This document shows, one piece after another, positions 1-11,528 of a stretch of 64,000 bases of DNA. The stretch is taken from assembly GCA_019634165.1 (NCBI GenBank), contig JAHQVT010000012.1, positions 367,528 through 431,527 of the forward strand, given 5' to 3'. Source of the DNA: Rhodospirillales bacterium (GTDB lineage Bacteria; Pseudomonadota; Alphaproteobacteria; Rhodospirillales; Thalassospiraceae). Numbering within the stretch: the stretch's first letter is position 1; the number at the start of each line of letters is the position of its first letter. The translations under genes and the position numbers were made by a program. The notes under the pieces were generated by a model. It had not been told where the DNA came from. It was given only the letters and a program-made list of their open reading frames with translations, and did no database searches.

Positions 1-718
1 TGGGGCGGCACCGGTTTTGCAATCGGTCGACATCAAGGTGCGCCAAGGTGAAATGGTTGCATTGCTCGGTGCGAATGGTGCAGGCAAATCAACCTTCCTG
101 ACCGCACTTGCCGGATTGCTGCGCCCGGTAAAGGGCAGCATCGTTTTAAATAACGAATATATCCATGCCCTTGCCCCGCATCAGATCGTCCAACAGGGAT
201 TGATCCTTGTGCCAGAAGGACGTCAGGTCTTTCCGGAACTGACCGTGCGCGAAAACATCGAACTGGGTGCTTATAAGCAACCAAAACCGGTGAGTTCCGA
301 GGAACTGGAAGTTCTTCTGAACCGCTTCCCGCGTTTACGTGACCGGATCAACAGCCCGGCTGGTTTGTTGTCCGGCGGCGAGCAGCAAATGATGGCGATT
401 GCCCGTGGTCTGGTGGCAAAGCCAAAAGCATTATTGCTTGATGAACCCTCCCTCGGTCTGGCCCCGGCAATGGTCGAAGAACTTTACGCCATTCTGGGCG
501 AGCTTCGCGATGACGGGGTGACGATCCTTTTGGTCGATCAGATGGCGACCATGGCGCTGTCGGTGGCTGATTACGCCTATGTTCTTGAACAGGGCCAAGT
601 GGTTGCCGAAGGCAAAGCATCTGATTTACGAGAAGACGAACGCCTGATTGCCGCCTATCTGGGCGGGAGTGAGAAGGGCGATAAAAACCAAGAAAAGGTG
701 GCATGCGAAAATGCTTGA
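1..718 (+). CDS. livF: Branched-chain amino acid-type ABC transporter ATP-binding protein (LivF family), 5' end truncated by window edge
   Basis: Walker A GANGAGKST, signature LSGGEQQMMAIARGL, Walker B ALLLDEPSLGLAP; the frame is open upstream of the first in-window Met, so the true start lies outside the window. Confidence 0.9.
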   Translation, partial: GAAPVLQSVDIKVRQGEMVALLGANGAGKSTFLTALAGLLRPVKGSIVLNNEYIHALAPHQIVQQGLILVPEGRQVFPELTVRENIELGAYKQPKPVSSEELEVLLNRFPRLRDRINSPAGLLSGGEQQMMAIARGLVAKPKALLLDEPSLGLAPAMVEELYAILGELRDDGVTILLVDQMATMALSVADYAYVLEQGQVVAEGKASDLREDERLIAAYLGGSEKGDKNQEKVACENA

Positions 719-1931
719 TTATCTGGTGAGGAACGCCTGCCTGAATGGTGAGAACGCGCTTGTCGATCTTGCCATTCGGGATGGAAAAATTGTCGAAATG
801 GGCCAATCAATTGCCGGTGACACCCCCAGCTTTGATGCAGAAGGTCAGTTGATCAGTTGCGGCTTTGTTGAAAGCCATCTGCATCTGGATAAGGCCTGCA
901 TTCTTGATCGGGCGAAAAATGAAACCGGCACCCTTGCCGGGGCGATCAGTGCGGTGGCCAATGCCAAAAGCGGCTTTACCGAAGATGACATTTACGCCCG
1001 CGGCGCACGGGTGATTGAAAAGGCAATTACCGAAGGCACCAACGCGGTCCGCACCCATGTTGAAATTGATCCGGGCATTGGGCTTTCCGGGTTTAATGCG
1101 ATCAAACGCCTGAAGGTCGATTACGCCTGGGCGATGGATATTGAAATTTGCGTCTTCCCGCAGGAAGGGCTGTTTAACTATCCCGGTACTGAAGAATTGC
1201 TGCGCGAAGCCTTGAACAATGGTGCGGATTTGCTCGGCGGGTGTCCGTATATGGATACCGATCCAAATGGCCAAATTTTGCGGTTGTTCGAGATGGCGCG
1301 CGAATATGATGTCGATCTGGATTTCCATCTGGATTTTGATCTTGATGGCAGTTGGCGGCATCTTGATGAAGTGGCGAAACAATCAATCGCCTTTGGCTGG
1401 CAAGGCCGGGTGATGATTGGTCATGTGACCAAACTTTCGGTCCTGCCAAAGCCGGAATTGGAAGACACCATTGCCATGATGCGTGATGCAGGCATTGGTT
1501 TGACGGTGCTGCCGGCGACCGATCTTTTCCTAACGGCGCGTGATTATGACCATTCGGCACCACGCGGCGTGGCCCCGGCGCATAAACTTGCCACACATGG
1601 GATTTGCTGCACGATTGCGACCAATAATGTGCTGAACCCGTTTACGCCTTATGGCGATTGTTCGCTGTCACGCATGGCGAACTTGTATGCCAATGTCAGT
1701 CAGCTTGCGACAGAGGCCGAACTTGAAAACTGCTTTGCCATGGTCGCGGATGCGCCTGCCAAATTGCTGGGACGGTCGAGCAAAATCGCAGTTGGTGAGG
1801 CCGCAAGCTTCATCGTCCTTCCCGCGCAAAGCCGCGCCCAAGTGGTATCCGAAATCAGCCGCCCGGTTTGGGGCATGAAAAATGGTCGGGTGACGTTCGA
1901 TCATCCCGCCGCCCGACTGCACCGACCTTAA
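711..1931 (+). CDS. Amidohydrolase family protein (cytosine deaminase-like)
   Basis: N-term MLDYLVRNACLNGENALVDLAIRDGKIVEMG, metal-binding motif VESHLHLDK; ATG at 711 preferred over the 648 start in the ORF track. Confidence 0.85.
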   Translation: MLDYLVRNACLNGENALVDLAIRDGKIVEMGQSIAGDTPSFDAEGQLISCGFVESHLHLDKACILDRAKNETGTLAGAISAVANAKSGFTEDDIYARGARVIEKAITEGTNAVRTHVEIDPGIGLSGFNAIKRLKVDYAWAMDIEICVFPQEGLFNYPGTEELLREALNNGADLLGGCPYMDTDPNGQILRLFEMAREYDVDLDFHLDFDLDGSWRHLDEVAKQSIAFGWQGRVMIGHVTKLSVLPKPELEDTIAMMRDAGIGLTVLPATDLFLTARDYDHSAPRGVAPAHKLATHGICCTIATNNVLNPFTPYGDCSLSRMANLYANVSQLATEAELENCFAMVADAPAKLLGRSSKIAVGEAASFIVLPAQSRAQVVSEISRPVWGMKNGRVTFDHPAARLHRP

Positions 1932-1950
1932 CCCTTCATCCAAAACAAAT

Positions 1951-1972
1951 GGGACAGCCAAAAGGCTGTCCC
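1951..1972. terminator. Hairpin between convergent genes, probable terminator
   Basis: GGGACAGCC-AAAA-GGCTGTCCC perfect 9 bp stem between the stops of convergent CDS; only weak T-tract. Confidence 0.5.
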
Positions 1973-2003
1973 GATAGTCTGATAATTGGATTTTTCGGCG
2001 GGA

Positions 2004-3431
2004 TTAACCGTGCGCGATCATGATGTGGCGCGCGGCGGTGTAATCTTCTAGCGCGTAATGCGACATATCCTTGCCATAGCCGGACTGTTTTAAACCACCA
2101 TGGGGCATTTCATTGACCAGCATGAAGTGGGTGTTGATCCATGTGCAGCCATAACGAAGCCGTGCGCTGGTTTGCATGGCGCGTGAAATGTCCTTGGTCC
2201 AGATTGACGATGCCAGACCGTAATCGGAATCATTGGCCCACGTAACAGCTTCATCGACATCAGTGAAGCGCGTGATCGATGCGACCGGTCCGAAAACTTC
2301 GCGACGGACGATTTCATCACTTTGCAAGGCACCGGCAATGACGGTCGGCTGATAGAAGAAGCCCGGACCATCATGCAGTTTACCGCCGGTGGTGATTTCC
2401 ATGTGTTTTTGTTCCGATGCGCGGGCAACGAAACTTGCCACGCGGTCACGCTGCCGTTCGGAAATAAGTGGGCCGATTTCGTTCTCGCTGTCATCGGCAC
2501 GGGCATAGGTAATGCTTGAAACAGCGGATGATAAATCAGCCACCAGTTTGTCATAGATTTTCGGCCCGGCATAAATGCGACACGCCGCGGTGCAATCCTG
2601 ACCGGCGTTGTAATAACTAAATGCGCGAAGCCCTTCGACGACGGCTTCAAGATCGGCATCATCAAAGATAATGACCGGTGCCTTACCGCCCAGTTCAAGA
2701 TGGGTACGTTTAACCGATTTGGCCGCAGCCTGAAGAACCTTCTTACCCGTCGCAACATCGCCCGTGATGGAAACCATATCGACTTTCGGGTGGTTGATCA
2801 GGGCATTGCCGACCGTCGCCCCACGCCCCAAAACGACGTTAACAACACCTTCGGGCAAAATGTCGGCCAAGATTGATGCCAGTTTAAGCGCCGTAAGTGG
2901 TGTTTGTTCGGATGGCTTGAAAACAACCGTATTGCCACCGGCAATTGCCGGGGCCAGTTTCCAGGCCATCATCATCATGGGATAGTTCCATGGTGCGATG
3001 GACCCGACCACGCCAATCGGATCACGGCGGATCATGGAAGTGTGGCCTTCCATATATTCACCGGCAAGCGATCCTTGCATGCAGCGAACGGCACCGGCAA
3101 AGAAGCGATAGCAATCAACAATCGCGGGGATTTCATCATCGCGCACGGCATTGATCGGTTTGCCGCAATTAAGCGATTCAAGTTTGACGAATTCTTCGGC
3201 CTCGGCTTCGATCCGATCCGCGATTTTTAAAAGGTAGCCAGATCGTTCCGCAGGTGTCGTCCGCGACCATGATTTGAATGCATGTTCGGCGGCATTCACC
3301 GCCCGGTCGATCTGTTCCATCGATGCTTCGGGCAGCATCATGATGGTTTCGCCGGTTTTTGGATTGATGACGTTTTCTTCGGCTTCGACGCCCATTTCAA
3401 GGCTGCTACCGATCAGCATCTTGGTATCCAT
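2004..3431 (-). CDS. Aldehyde dehydrogenase family protein (gamma-aminobutyraldehyde/betaine aldehyde dehydrogenase-like)
   Basis: ALDH motifs LELGGKAP and [11 protein letters not shown]; follows polyamine-type ABC genes; start at [10 protein letters not shown]. Confidence 0.88.
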   Translation of the reverse strand: MDTKMLIGSSLEMGVEAEENVINPKTGETIMMLPEASMEQIDRAVNAAEHAFKSWSRTTPAERSGYLLKIADRIEAEAEEFVKLESLNCGKPINAVRDDEIPAIVDCYRFFAGAVRCMQGSLAGEYMEGHTSMIRRDPIGVVGSIAPWNYPMMMMAWKLAPAIAGGNTVVFKPSEQTPLTALKLASILADILPEGVVNVVLGRGATVGNALINHPKVDMVSITGDVATGKKVLQAAAKSVKRTHLELGGKAPVIIFDDADLEAVVEGLRAFSYYNAGQDCTAACRIYAGPKIYDKLVADLSSAVSSITYARADDSENEIGPLISERQRDRVASFVARASEQKHMEITTGGKLHDGPGFFYQPTVIAGALQSDEIVRREVFGPVASITRFTDVDEAVTWANDSDYGLASSIWTKDISRAMQTSARLRYGCTWINTHFMLVNEMPHGGLKQSGYGKDMSHYALEDYTAARHIMIAHG

Positions 3432-3468
3432 AATATGCTCTCCCGTTCGTATCGTTATAGCGTTGCTT

Positions 3469-4284
3469 TTATTTCCCGGATCCAGCCACCTGATCGCCAT
3501 CACGCGTCAGGTAATAGGCCGCAAGGATCGGCAGGATCGTGACCAGAACCACAACCATTGCCACCACATTGGTGACCGGTCGTTGGCGCGGTCGGACAAG
3601 TTCTTCAAGCATCCAGATCGGCAATGTTGATTGCTGTCCGGCGGTAAAGGTTGTGACGATCACTTCGTCAAAGGACAGGGCAAAGGCCAACATGCCACCC
3701 GCCAAAAGGGCCGTGCCGATATTGGGCAAAATGACATGGCGGAATGTCTGGAAACTGTTCGCGCCCAAATCCATCGATGCTTCGACCAATGATCCCGATG
3801 TCCTTCTGAACCGTGCGACCGCATTGTTGTAAACAACGACAACGCAAAACGTCGCGTGCCCCAAAATGATCGTCCAGATCGAGAACGGAATATCGGCAAT
3901 GCTGAAGGCTGATCGCAGTGCAATCCCGGTAATGATGCCCGGCAAAGCAATCGGCAGGATCACCAAAAGCGAGATGGTTTCACGGCCAAAGAATTTGGTC
4001 CGCGAAACAGCCGCCGCACACAGGGTTCCCAGCACCATGGCAATCAGGGTCGAAATCGTCGCGGTCTGGAGGGACAGTTTTAGCGCGTCCCACACATCCG
4101 GGCGGTTCCATGTTACCTCCAACCATTTCAAGGTAAAACCGGGGGGCGGCCACTGATAGGATTTGTCTTCTGTTGTAAAGGCATAAACAAAGATCAGCGC
4201 AATCGGCAAATGCATGAAAGCAAGGCCAAGTCCGGCCGCGGCTTTTAAGGTAAAGGGTGCGCGGGTTTTTCCATCAGATCGCAT
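3469..4284 (-). CDS. ABC transporter permease, PotC-like
   Basis: Membrane protein with EAA-like loop [29 protein letters not shown]; start at [11 protein letters not shown]. Confidence 0.87.
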   Translation of the reverse strand: MRSDGKTRAPFTLKAAAGLGLAFMHLPIALIFVYAFTTEDKSYQWPPPGFTLKWLEVTWNRPDVWDALKLSLQTATISTLIAMVLGTLCAAAVSRTKFFGRETISLLVILPIALPGIITGIALRSAFSIADIPFSIWTIILGHATFCVVVVYNNAVARFRRTSGSLVEASMDLGANSFQTFRHVILPNIGTALLAGGMLAFALSFDEVIVTTFTAGQQSTLPIWMLEELVRPRQRPVTNVVAMVVVLVTILPILAAYYLTRDGDQVAGSGK

Positions 4285-5245
4285 CGAAAGCCCCCATGCG
4301 TTTAGCGCCCCAAAGATAGAAGCCCATGATGACGATTGGCACGACCGTAAAGGCCGCAGCAAGCGGGATGTTGCCAGCAGTCCCCTGCTGGGCATAAACG
4401 GCCTGACCGATAAACAGCCGCGATGATCCGATGATTTGCGGAATGATGTAATCGCCAAGGGTCAATGAGAAGGTGAAAATCGATCCGGCAACAATGCCCG
4501 GCAAAGCCAGCGGGAAAATTACATGGCGGAAGGTTTGCGATGGTGTCGCACCCAAATCACCCGATGCTTCAAGATAGCTTCCCGGCACACGTTCAAGGGC
4601 GGCCTGAACCGGCAGAACCATGAAGGGCAACCAGACATACAGAAATACAAGAAACGTTCCGGTGTAACTGACCGATAACGAATACCCACCAATGATCGGG
4701 ATCGCAAGCCATGCCTCAAGCAGCCACGTCAGATGCAGTTTGGCAAAAATCCAGTTCAGAATGCCTTCTTTGGCAAGGATCAGTTTCCACGCATAGATTT
4801 TGACCAGATAGCTTGACCAAAGCGGCAGCATCACACCGATGTAAAACAGTGCTTTCCATTTTCCCCGTGCATATCGTGCAGCAAAATAGGCAATTGGAAA
4901 GGCCACACAGGCGGCACCAACGGTAACGATGGCGGCCATTGATACCGTGCGAATGATGATATCAAGGTTGGCCGGGCGGAACAGTTCGCCATAGGTTTTC
5001 AGGGTCAGTTCGTATTGAACCATTCCCGAAAATTCATCGATGGAAAAGAAGCTTTGCGCCAAAAGGGCAAACAACGACCCCAGATAAATGATGCCCAGCC
5101 AAAGTGCTGGCGGGGTTAGCATCAGGATCAAAAGCAGTTTCGGATTGCGCCAGAATTTATCTGACAACGATCCGGTCCATCCGCCCTGACCGGGCAGAAC
5201 GGCACTGCTTTGGTTTGTTGCGTTGACGGGGGATGGGACCGTCAT
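4274..5245 (-). CDS. ABC transporter permease, PotB-like
   Basis: EAA loop [26 protein letters not shown]; overlaps neighbours in operon. Confidence 0.88.
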   Translation of the reverse strand: MTVPSPVNATNQSSAVLPGQGGWTGSLSDKFWRNPKLLLILMLTPPALWLGIIYLGSLFALLAQSFFSIDEFSGMVQYELTLKTYGELFRPANLDIIIRTVSMAAIVTVGAACVAFPIAYFAARYARGKWKALFYIGVMLPLWSSYLVKIYAWKLILAKEGILNWIFAKLHLTWLLEAWLAIPIIGGYSLSVSYTGTFLVFLYVWLPFMVLPVQAALERVPGSYLEASGDLGATPSQTFRHVIFPLALPGIVAGSIFTFSLTLGDYIIPQIIGSSRLFIGQAVYAQQGTAGNIPLAAAFTVVPIVIMGFYLWGAKRMGAFDAI

Positions 5246-6231
5246 GGTTTGCCCCCCATCAAATGAAGCTCATCTGCCTGCCAATTGATCTGAACGGTTG
5301 TTCCATTTTCCGGCACAGCCTGATCGGCCGGGATCAGGGCATTGATGCGCATGTCGCCCAAGGCCAAACCAACACGGGTGGTGCCGCCCAAATAGCTGCT
5401 GCCAATCACGGTTGCGCTATGGCCATCGGGTTGGCCGATACGGATGGCTTCGGGGCGCAGGCTGGCATAGCTTTCTGTGCCAGTCAGTTGTTTGACAAAG
5501 GCCGGTTCAAGTACGTTTGACGACCCGACAAAATCGGCGACAAAGCGGCTTTGCGGGCGTTGATAGATGTCCTGCGGGCTTCCGATTTGCTGGATTTTGC
5601 CATCATTAAAAACCGCGACCCGGTCGGCCATGGATAATGCTTCTCCCTGATCATGGGTGACGAAAACAAAGGTGATGCCAAGTTTGCGTTGAAGGGTTTT
5701 AAGTTCTTCCTGCATCTGTTCACGCAGTTTCAGATCAAGTGCGCCAAGCGGTTCATCAAGCAAAAGAACCTTGGGTTTGTTGACCAGCGCACGGGCAAGG
5801 GCGACACGTTGGCGTTGCCCGCCGGAAAGTTGCCCCGGACGACGGTCGCCATAGCCCGGAAGGGCAACAAGTTCGAGCGCCTCGTTCGCCGCAGCATGGC
5901 GTTCAGTTTTGCCCATACCCTGGATCATCAGGCCATAGGCGACATTGTCGATAATGTTCATATGCGGAAACAGGGCGTAGTCCTGAAACACCGTGTTTAC
6001 GTTGCGCCGATAGGGCGGCACATTTTCGACCTTGGTGCCAAAAATCTCGATATGGCCGGCGGTGGGTTGCTCAAACCCGGCAATCAGGCGCAGGCAGGTT
6101 GTTTTGCCCGAACCAGATGGGCCAAGCATGGCGAAAAATTCACCCTCGGCGATTGATAGGTCCACGTCATCAACGGCGCGTACTGTGCCAAAATGTCGCG
6201 ATACCTTGGAAAAGGAAACTGCAGTCGTCAT
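5242..6231 (-). CDS. ABC transporter ATP-binding protein, PotA-like (polyamine type)
   Basis: Walker [37 protein letters not shown]-terminal TOBE-type region; start at MTTAVSFSK. Confidence 0.9.
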   Translation of the reverse strand: MTTAVSFSKVSRHFGTVRAVDDVDLSIAEGEFFAMLGPSGSGKTTCLRLIAGFEQPTAGHIEIFGTKVENVPPYRRNVNTVFQDYALFPHMNIIDNVAYGLMIQGMGKTERHAAANEALELVALPGYGDRRPGQLSGGQRQRVALARALVNKPKVLLLDEPLGALDLKLREQMQEELKTLQRKLGITFVFVTHDQGEALSMADRVAVFNDGKIQQIGSPQDIYQRPQSRFVADFVGSSNVLEPAFVKQLTGTESYASLRPEAIRIGQPDGHSATVIGSSYLGGTTRVGLALGDMRINALIPADQAVPENGTTVQINWQADELHLMGGKP

Positions 6232-6495
6232 TGAAAAACCAGTTGTTTGAAGCCCGCCCGCATAAGGGCGGACTTCGGATATGCAAGGAAAATGGCGGGT
6301 GGCGGATGTCTTAAACGGGTGGTGATGGCTGGTGATGAGGATTGCCTGTTTCATTTCCTGTTTTTGGGGGAAACAGAGCGTTCCTCATCATCGCAGCGAT
6401 TGCACGTTTGATGCCGGGTGTACGAAACATCAAATGCGCAGGCCCAGTATCAATCCACTTCGCAGGGTGCAGGCAAAGCCGACTGATGCCGTGCC

Positions 6496-7656
6496 TTAAC
6501 GGCCACCAATCACACCGATATAGTCCGAAACCCAGCGATAATACGGAACGCATTCGCCCTGACTTTCGCATTTCGAAACCGGGGTTTGCCAGAAGCTAAC
6601 CCGTTCGAAATCATCAAATCCGTTGGTTGCGCAACCTTCATCACCCAAAAGCGCATTGCCCTTACACGCGGCCGGAACCGCCGGGTTAGAGCCAAACCAA
6701 GCAGCCAAGTCGCCCTGAACTTTCGGTGATAAGGAATGTTCCATCCAAAGATAGGCGCAATTTGGATTTTCTGCTTCGGCATGGAGCATGGTGGTATCAG
6801 CCCAGCCGGTCACACCTTCTTCTGGAATGGTGGATGCAACCGGAAGACCTTCGGCCTTAAGAAGGTTGACCTGAAACGGCCAGGAACCCGATGCGATCAC
6901 GCCTTCATTTTTAAAGTCATCCATCTGGATGAAGGCATCATGCCAATAGCGTGAAACCAGTTCGCGTTGGCCGCGCAAAAGATCAAGCGCCGCAGCATAT
7001 TGATCGGCATTTAGCTCATACGGGCTTTTGATGCCAAGTTCGGGATTGTGCGCCATCAGATACTGTGCGGCATCGGCAATATGGATCGGTCCGTCATAGG
7101 CCTGAACGCGGCCTTTGTTGGATTTGCCGTCGGCAAGCGTCATTTCCTTGAAGACAACATCCCAGCTTTTCGGCGCTTCGCTGAATGCTTCGGTGTTATA
7201 CATCAAGACGTTCGGACCCCATTGATAGGGGGTTCCGTAATGCATGCCCTTTACCGTGTGCCAAGGCGCACTTTTAAGGCGATCATCAACCGTGTTCCAG
7301 CTTGGGATCAGGTCAGTATTGACTGGTTGAACACGTTTGCCAGCAATCATACGCAGCGATGCGTCACCTGATGCGGTGACAAGATCAAAGCCGCCTTCAT
7401 TCATCAGGGCGACCATTTCATCGGATGTGTTGGCGGATTTTACATTCACCTGACATCCGGTTTCTTTTTCAAACGAGGTAACCCAGTCAAAATTGGCATC
7501 GGTTTCACCGCGTTCGATATAGCCCGGCCAAGCAACGATGTTAACTTGGCCTTCGGGTGTCCCCAGTTCGGTCATCATATCAGCAGCAGCGGCGTGGCTT
7601 GCCGCAAAGGCAAGCACGACCATTGCGGACGTGCTTGATTTCAGTAACGATTTCAT
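6496..7656 (-). CDS. Periplasmic extracellular solute-binding protein, PotD/polyamine type
   Basis: Signal peptide MKSLLKSSTSAMVVLAFAASHAAAA; first gene of the polyamine-type ABC operon. Confidence 0.87.
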   Translation of the reverse strand: MKSLLKSSTSAMVVLAFAASHAAAADMMTELGTPEGQVNIVAWPGYIERGETDANFDWVTSFEKETGCQVNVKSANTSDEMVALMNEGGFDLVTASGDASLRMIAGKRVQPVNTDLIPSWNTVDDRLKSAPWHTVKGMHYGTPYQWGPNVLMYNTEAFSEAPKSWDVVFKEMTLADGKSNKGRVQAYDGPIHIADAAQYLMAHNPELGIKSPYELNADQYAAALDLLRGQRELVSRYWHDAFIQMDDFKNEGVIASGSWPFQVNLLKAEGLPVASTIPEEGVTGWADTTMLHAEAENPNCAYLWMEHSLSPKVQGDLAAWFGSNPAVPAACKGNALLGDEGCATNGFDDFERVSFWQTPVSKCESQGECVPYYRWVSDYIGVIGGR

Positions 7657-7814
7657 TGTGATGTCTCCCAGTTGCAGGGCGTCAGTTCACGTGACTTTTA
7701 TTTCCCGCAGCCAAGGGTACGCCGTTCTAGAGCATTCGCAATTTCATTTAACAGAAACACGTTATCGGTTTTTCCGATACCGAGGGGCTGGACTGTAAAC
7801 AGTATGCCGGGTTT

Positions 7815-8723
7815 CTAGCGCAACCGTGTTGCGCGGTGGGCCTGTGCCAATCCGATGAAATCGCGGGCGGCTTGGGACAATGGCGATCCTTTTCGCCAGA
7901 CAACCCCGACCTGCACCATTGGCAAGGTGCCAGATACATCGCGGCTTTCGATCCGATCGCCTTCAAGGGACCACGGGCGATAGACCAGATCGGGCAAAAG
8001 CGACAATCCCGCCCCGGTGGCAACAAGGCTTCGCACTGCTTCAACTGATCGGGTTCGGAACGCAACGCGGGGGCGCGTACCAAGGGCCCCTAAAAGTTTG
8101 CCGGTGGCTTCTTCAATCTCATCGACGGTCAGCATGATCAACGGTTCTGAGGTCACATCATCAAGCGTGATGCTTTGGGCGGTGGCAAGGCGATGACCAA
8201 GTGGCAGCCAAAGGCGATAGGGGGATACTTCCAGAATTTCTGATTGTAACGCCAATCGGTCGCGCAGATTTGAAATAACCATCACCGCGACATCAATTTC
8301 ACCCCCAATAAGAAGATGTTCAAGATAGTCGCCGTTATCTTCAATCGCACTGACCGTGATATGGGGGTAAGCCCGGCGATAACGTGCAAGGATGTCGGAA
8401 AGAACATAGCCCGCGACCAAGGATGTTACGCCAAGATGTAACTCACCCTGTTCGGTCTTGGCGGTGTCTTCGAAGGCCTGTTTGGCATCGGATACATTGG
8501 CAAGAATGGTTGTGGCGTGGCGCAGGAATTGATGGCCGTTATGGGTGATGTTAAGCCCGCGCGAATGGCGATCAAACAGGGTGACGCCAAGATCGGCTTC
8601 AAGTTCTTTGATCGCCTCGGTCACGGCAGATTGCGAAATTGACAGAATATGTGCAGCCCCCGAAACAGTTCCCTGTTCAGCAACGGCGACGAAATATTGA
8701 AGCTGTCGAATTGTAAATGCCAT
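7815..8723 (-). CDS. LysR family transcriptional regulator
   Basis: N-term HTH FTIRQLQYFVAVAEQGTVSGAAHILSISQSAVTEAIKELE. Confidence 0.93.
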   Translation of the reverse strand: MAFTIRQLQYFVAVAEQGTVSGAAHILSISQSAVTEAIKELEADLGVTLFDRHSRGLNITHNGHQFLRHATTILANVSDAKQAFEDTAKTEQGELHLGVTSLVAGYVLSDILARYRRAYPHITVSAIEDNGDYLEHLLIGGEIDVAVMVISNLRDRLALQSEILEVSPYRLWLPLGHRLATAQSITLDDVTSEPLIMLTVDEIEEATGKLLGALGTRPRVAFRTRSVEAVRSLVATGAGLSLLPDLVYRPWSLEGDRIESRDVSGTLPMVQVGVVWRKGSPLSQAARDFIGLAQAHRATRLR

Positions 8724-8794
8724 GATTCCATGACGATAGGCGATGGCAGAATACTTGTCGCGGTTTTTTCGATACCAAAGCCCAGGTCACGGAA

Positions 8795-10132
8795 TTATTC
8801 GCCAGCCAATTGGGCAACAGGCTTAACCAGCTTATCCGCGCCGGGATCAAAGGTGACCGACATGCCGCCATTGGCAAGATGTGTTGGCGTGCAGTCCCAA
8901 TCAAGCCGTTCACAAATCCGGCGGACAAGATGCAAGCCAATGCCTTCACCCTGTGGGGTGGTGCATTGGCCATTGCAGGTCGAAATGGTGTTTTCAACGC
9001 GGATTTCACTGCCGGTAAGCGTGATGGTGACTTGGCCTTTTGGGGTGTGCTGAAACGCGTTGCGGATCAGGTTGGAAACCACAATCATCAGGGCCGGGCG
9101 CGATACTGCAATCAATGTGTCGGTGTGATCGGGCGTAAAGGTGCATGTGACATGCTTTCCTTCCATCAAATAGGAAAGGTCGCTGATTTCCTGTTCGATG
9201 AAGGCCGGGAAATTTAGGGTTTCGGTTTCGCTTAAGGGGGTGTTTTCACGGCCCAGCCACAACAGCGTTTCAAGCAATTGCTGCATGTTACGATTGGCAC
9301 GTTTGATCCGGGCCAAAACACGTGCCTGTGTCTGGTTGAGCGGGCTTTTTTCAAGCAGTTCGACATTGCCCGAAACAATGGTGACCGGGGTGCGCAATTC
9401 ATGGCTGGCTTGGCGCAGAAATTCACGTTCACGGGCGACAAACCGGTCAATCTCATCAACGGATCGATGGAGTTCGTGGGCAACATCGTTAAGTTCTTCA
9501 AACCCGAAATCGGGAATGGGTTCATTCAGACGGTCTGCGGTCAGGTTGTTGGCCCAGCTTTGCAGATTTTCGGATGGTTGGGTCAGGCGTTTGCCGATGA
9601 TCCACAGGAACCATGCGAAAATACCAATCACGATCAGGGCAAAGGGAACGGACAACCATGCCAGATTATGCAGCCGTTCAAAAAACACGCTTTCGCCGTC
9701 ACCGGCATGGTAGGTCTGCAAAATCAGGATTTCGCGCCCATCGGCCAAGCGATGCGGAAACACCAGAAAGATCGGATTTTCCGGGTCTTTCTGGTCGGTA
9801 TATTGATCCGTGTTGATGTAGAAAAGCTCGCCAAGTTCGAGGTCATTCGGGCTTGCATAAGCGCGCAACTCTGCGGGCAGCTCGTCAAAACGTTCAAAGG
9901 ATTCAATATTGAAACCCTTGGGCAAGGGGGCGTTGGGATCGCGGGCAAGCTGATCGTCATATTGTTCGGCAATCAGTTGAAGCTGAAAGGAAGCCACCAT
10001 CCATTTGCCATAGAGCATGTAGAAGTTCAGCACCGCCGTATAGAGAACCAGCGTGATCACCAGACCCAGCAGCACGTAATTACGCACAAAGCGGGAAAAG
10101 GATTTGGTTTTTGGTGCACAACAGGTGTTCAT
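8795..10132 (-). CDS. Sensor histidine kinase
   Basis: HisKA motif FLRQASHELRTPVTIVSGNVELL, HAMP-like and HATPase regions, two TM segments; adjacent to response regulator. Confidence 0.9.
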   Translation of the reverse strand: MNTCCAPKTKSFSRFVRNYVLLGLVITLVLYTAVLNFYMLYGKWMVASFQLQLIAEQYDDQLARDPNAPLPKGFNIESFERFDELPAELRAYASPNDLELGELFYINTDQYTDQKDPENPIFLVFPHRLADGREILILQTYHAGDGESVFFERLHNLAWLSVPFALIVIGIFAWFLWIIGKRLTQPSENLQSWANNLTADRLNEPIPDFGFEELNDVAHELHRSVDEIDRFVAREREFLRQASHELRTPVTIVSGNVELLEKSPLNQTQARVLARIKRANRNMQQLLETLLWLGRENTPLSETETLNFPAFIEQEISDLSYLMEGKHVTCTFTPDHTDTLIAVSRPALMIVVSNLIRNAFQHTPKGQVTITLTGSEIRVENTISTCNGQCTTPQGEGIGLHLVRRICERLDWDCTPTHLANGGMSVTFDPGADKLVKPVAQLAGE

Positions 10133-10134
10133 GA

Positions 10135-10815
10135 CTACTCGCGAAGGGCCACGCCTTGGCCCGGTATGGTGTGGATCAGATTTTGCTCAAACGGTTTGTC
10201 GATCCGATGGCGCAATTTGTAAAGATGCGTTTTCAGCGCATTGGTATCAGGCGGGTCGCCCTGCCACAATGCCATCGACAGGCGCGAGCGCGTTACAACA
10301 CGCGGGCTGTTTTGGGCCAAAACTTCCAAAATCGTCCATCCGGTCGGCGATACACTGATGACTTGACCAGACCGCATGACAGACCGGTTTTCAAAATCAA
10401 TCATAAGGTCTTGCAGGGCAAAACGCTTTACCTCGCCGCTGCGCCGACGTGAAAGGACACGGGTGCGCAGCAGAAGTTCTTCCAACTCAAACGGTTTGAC
10501 CAGATAATCATCGGCACCGGCATGGAAACCTTCGACCTTGTCTTCAAGCGTATCACGGGCAGTTAACATCAAGATGGGCGTATCAATGCCTTCATCGCGA
10601 AGGGCGCGGCAGATGCTAATGCCGTCGCGAAATGGCAACATGATATCCAGCAAAATGACGTCATATTCGCCGGTTAATGCTTGTTGATAGGCGGTTTCAC
10701 CATCATAGGCATGGTCGCACTCAACCCCCTCAATCGTCAGATAGTCACTGACGGTTGCGGCAAGGTCCATATTGTCCTCGACCAGAAGGACCATGATGTT
10801 GGCAGTGGCTTTCAT
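10135..10815 (-). CDS. OmpR/PhoB-family response regulator
   Basis: Receiver domain VLLVEDNMDLAATVSDYL...DVILLDIMLP...LMLTARD...GADDYLVKPFELEELLLR plus C-terminal winged helix. Confidence 0.93.
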   Translation of the reverse strand: MKATANIMVLLVEDNMDLAATVSDYLTIEGVECDHAYDGETAYQQALTGEYDVILLDIMLPFRDGISICRALRDEGIDTPILMLTARDTLEDKVEGFHAGADDYLVKPFELEELLLRTRVLSRRRSGEVKRFALQDLMIDFENRSVMRSGQVISVSPTGWTILEVLAQNSPRVVTRSRLSMALWQGDPPDTNALKTHLYKLRHRIDKPFEQNLIHTIPGQGVALRE

Positions 10816-10906
10816 TCACGTTATCTCTTTATCTGCGCCATCTCAGCATGGCGCAATTTCAATCCAAGGTCAGCTTGAAACATTCACGATGTCGCTGGCC
10901 CTATGA

Positions 10907-11515
10907 TTACCCCGTCTGACTTTGCAGGGCTTTCAGATCATTAATTGTATCGATATCGATGGCGGCATTTGGCAGATCAATCCCGATAACGTCATGGTTT
11001 GATCCATTCAGCATTTTACGGGCACCAGACGCACCTGACAGGGTTTGAAGCGTTTTAAACATATGGGATGGGAAAATCGCCGGGACACCAAAACCATCCT
11101 TATGGCGCGTCGCAAGGATGTGTTGCTGGTCAAACTCTGCAATCAGTTTTGTGTAATCGCCAACGGTCAGTTTCACCTGATCACACAGGGTGATCAAAAC
11201 ACCGTCAAAACAGCCTTGGTCGGCAATGGCAGACATGGCGCATGCGATTGAGCTTCCCATGCCTGCCGCCCAGTTTTCATTTCGAATGATATGGGCAGCA
11301 GCGCCAAGTGCCGGGGCAATTTCATCGGCAAAAGCCCCCAAAACCACAAAGGTTTCCATGGCCGTTGCGGTGTTCATCGTATCAAGCGCATGGCGGATCA
11401 TGGGTTTGCCATTGATCAATGCCAATTGTTTGCGCCCGCCAAACCGCGCACTTTCACCGGCCGCCAAAATCAGGGCAGCCAAGTGTGGTTTGGGTGTGTC
11501 AACCGCGGTGGTCAT
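10907..11515 (-). CDS. Nucleotidyltransferase family protein (MobA/MocA-like molybdenum cofactor cytidylyltransferase)
   Basis: LAALILAAGESARFGGRKQLALINGKPMIRHAL NTP-transferase signature; neighbours xdhC/iorAB; start at MTTAVDTPKPH. Confidence 0.85.
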   Translation of the reverse strand: MTTAVDTPKPHLAALILAAGESARFGGRKQLALINGKPMIRHALDTMNTATAMETFVVLGAFADEIAPALGAAAHIIRNENWAAGMGSSIACAMSAIADQGCFDGVLITLCDQVKLTVGDYTKLIAEFDQQHILATRHKDGFGVPAIFPSHMFKTLQTLSGASGARKMLNGSNHDVIGIDLPNAAIDIDTINDLKALQSQTG

Positions 11516-11528
11516 GGCGTTTTTGCAA

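Noticed and set aside
9278-10222. 314 aa plus-strand ORF
   Set aside because: Shadow ORF opposite the histidine kinase gene
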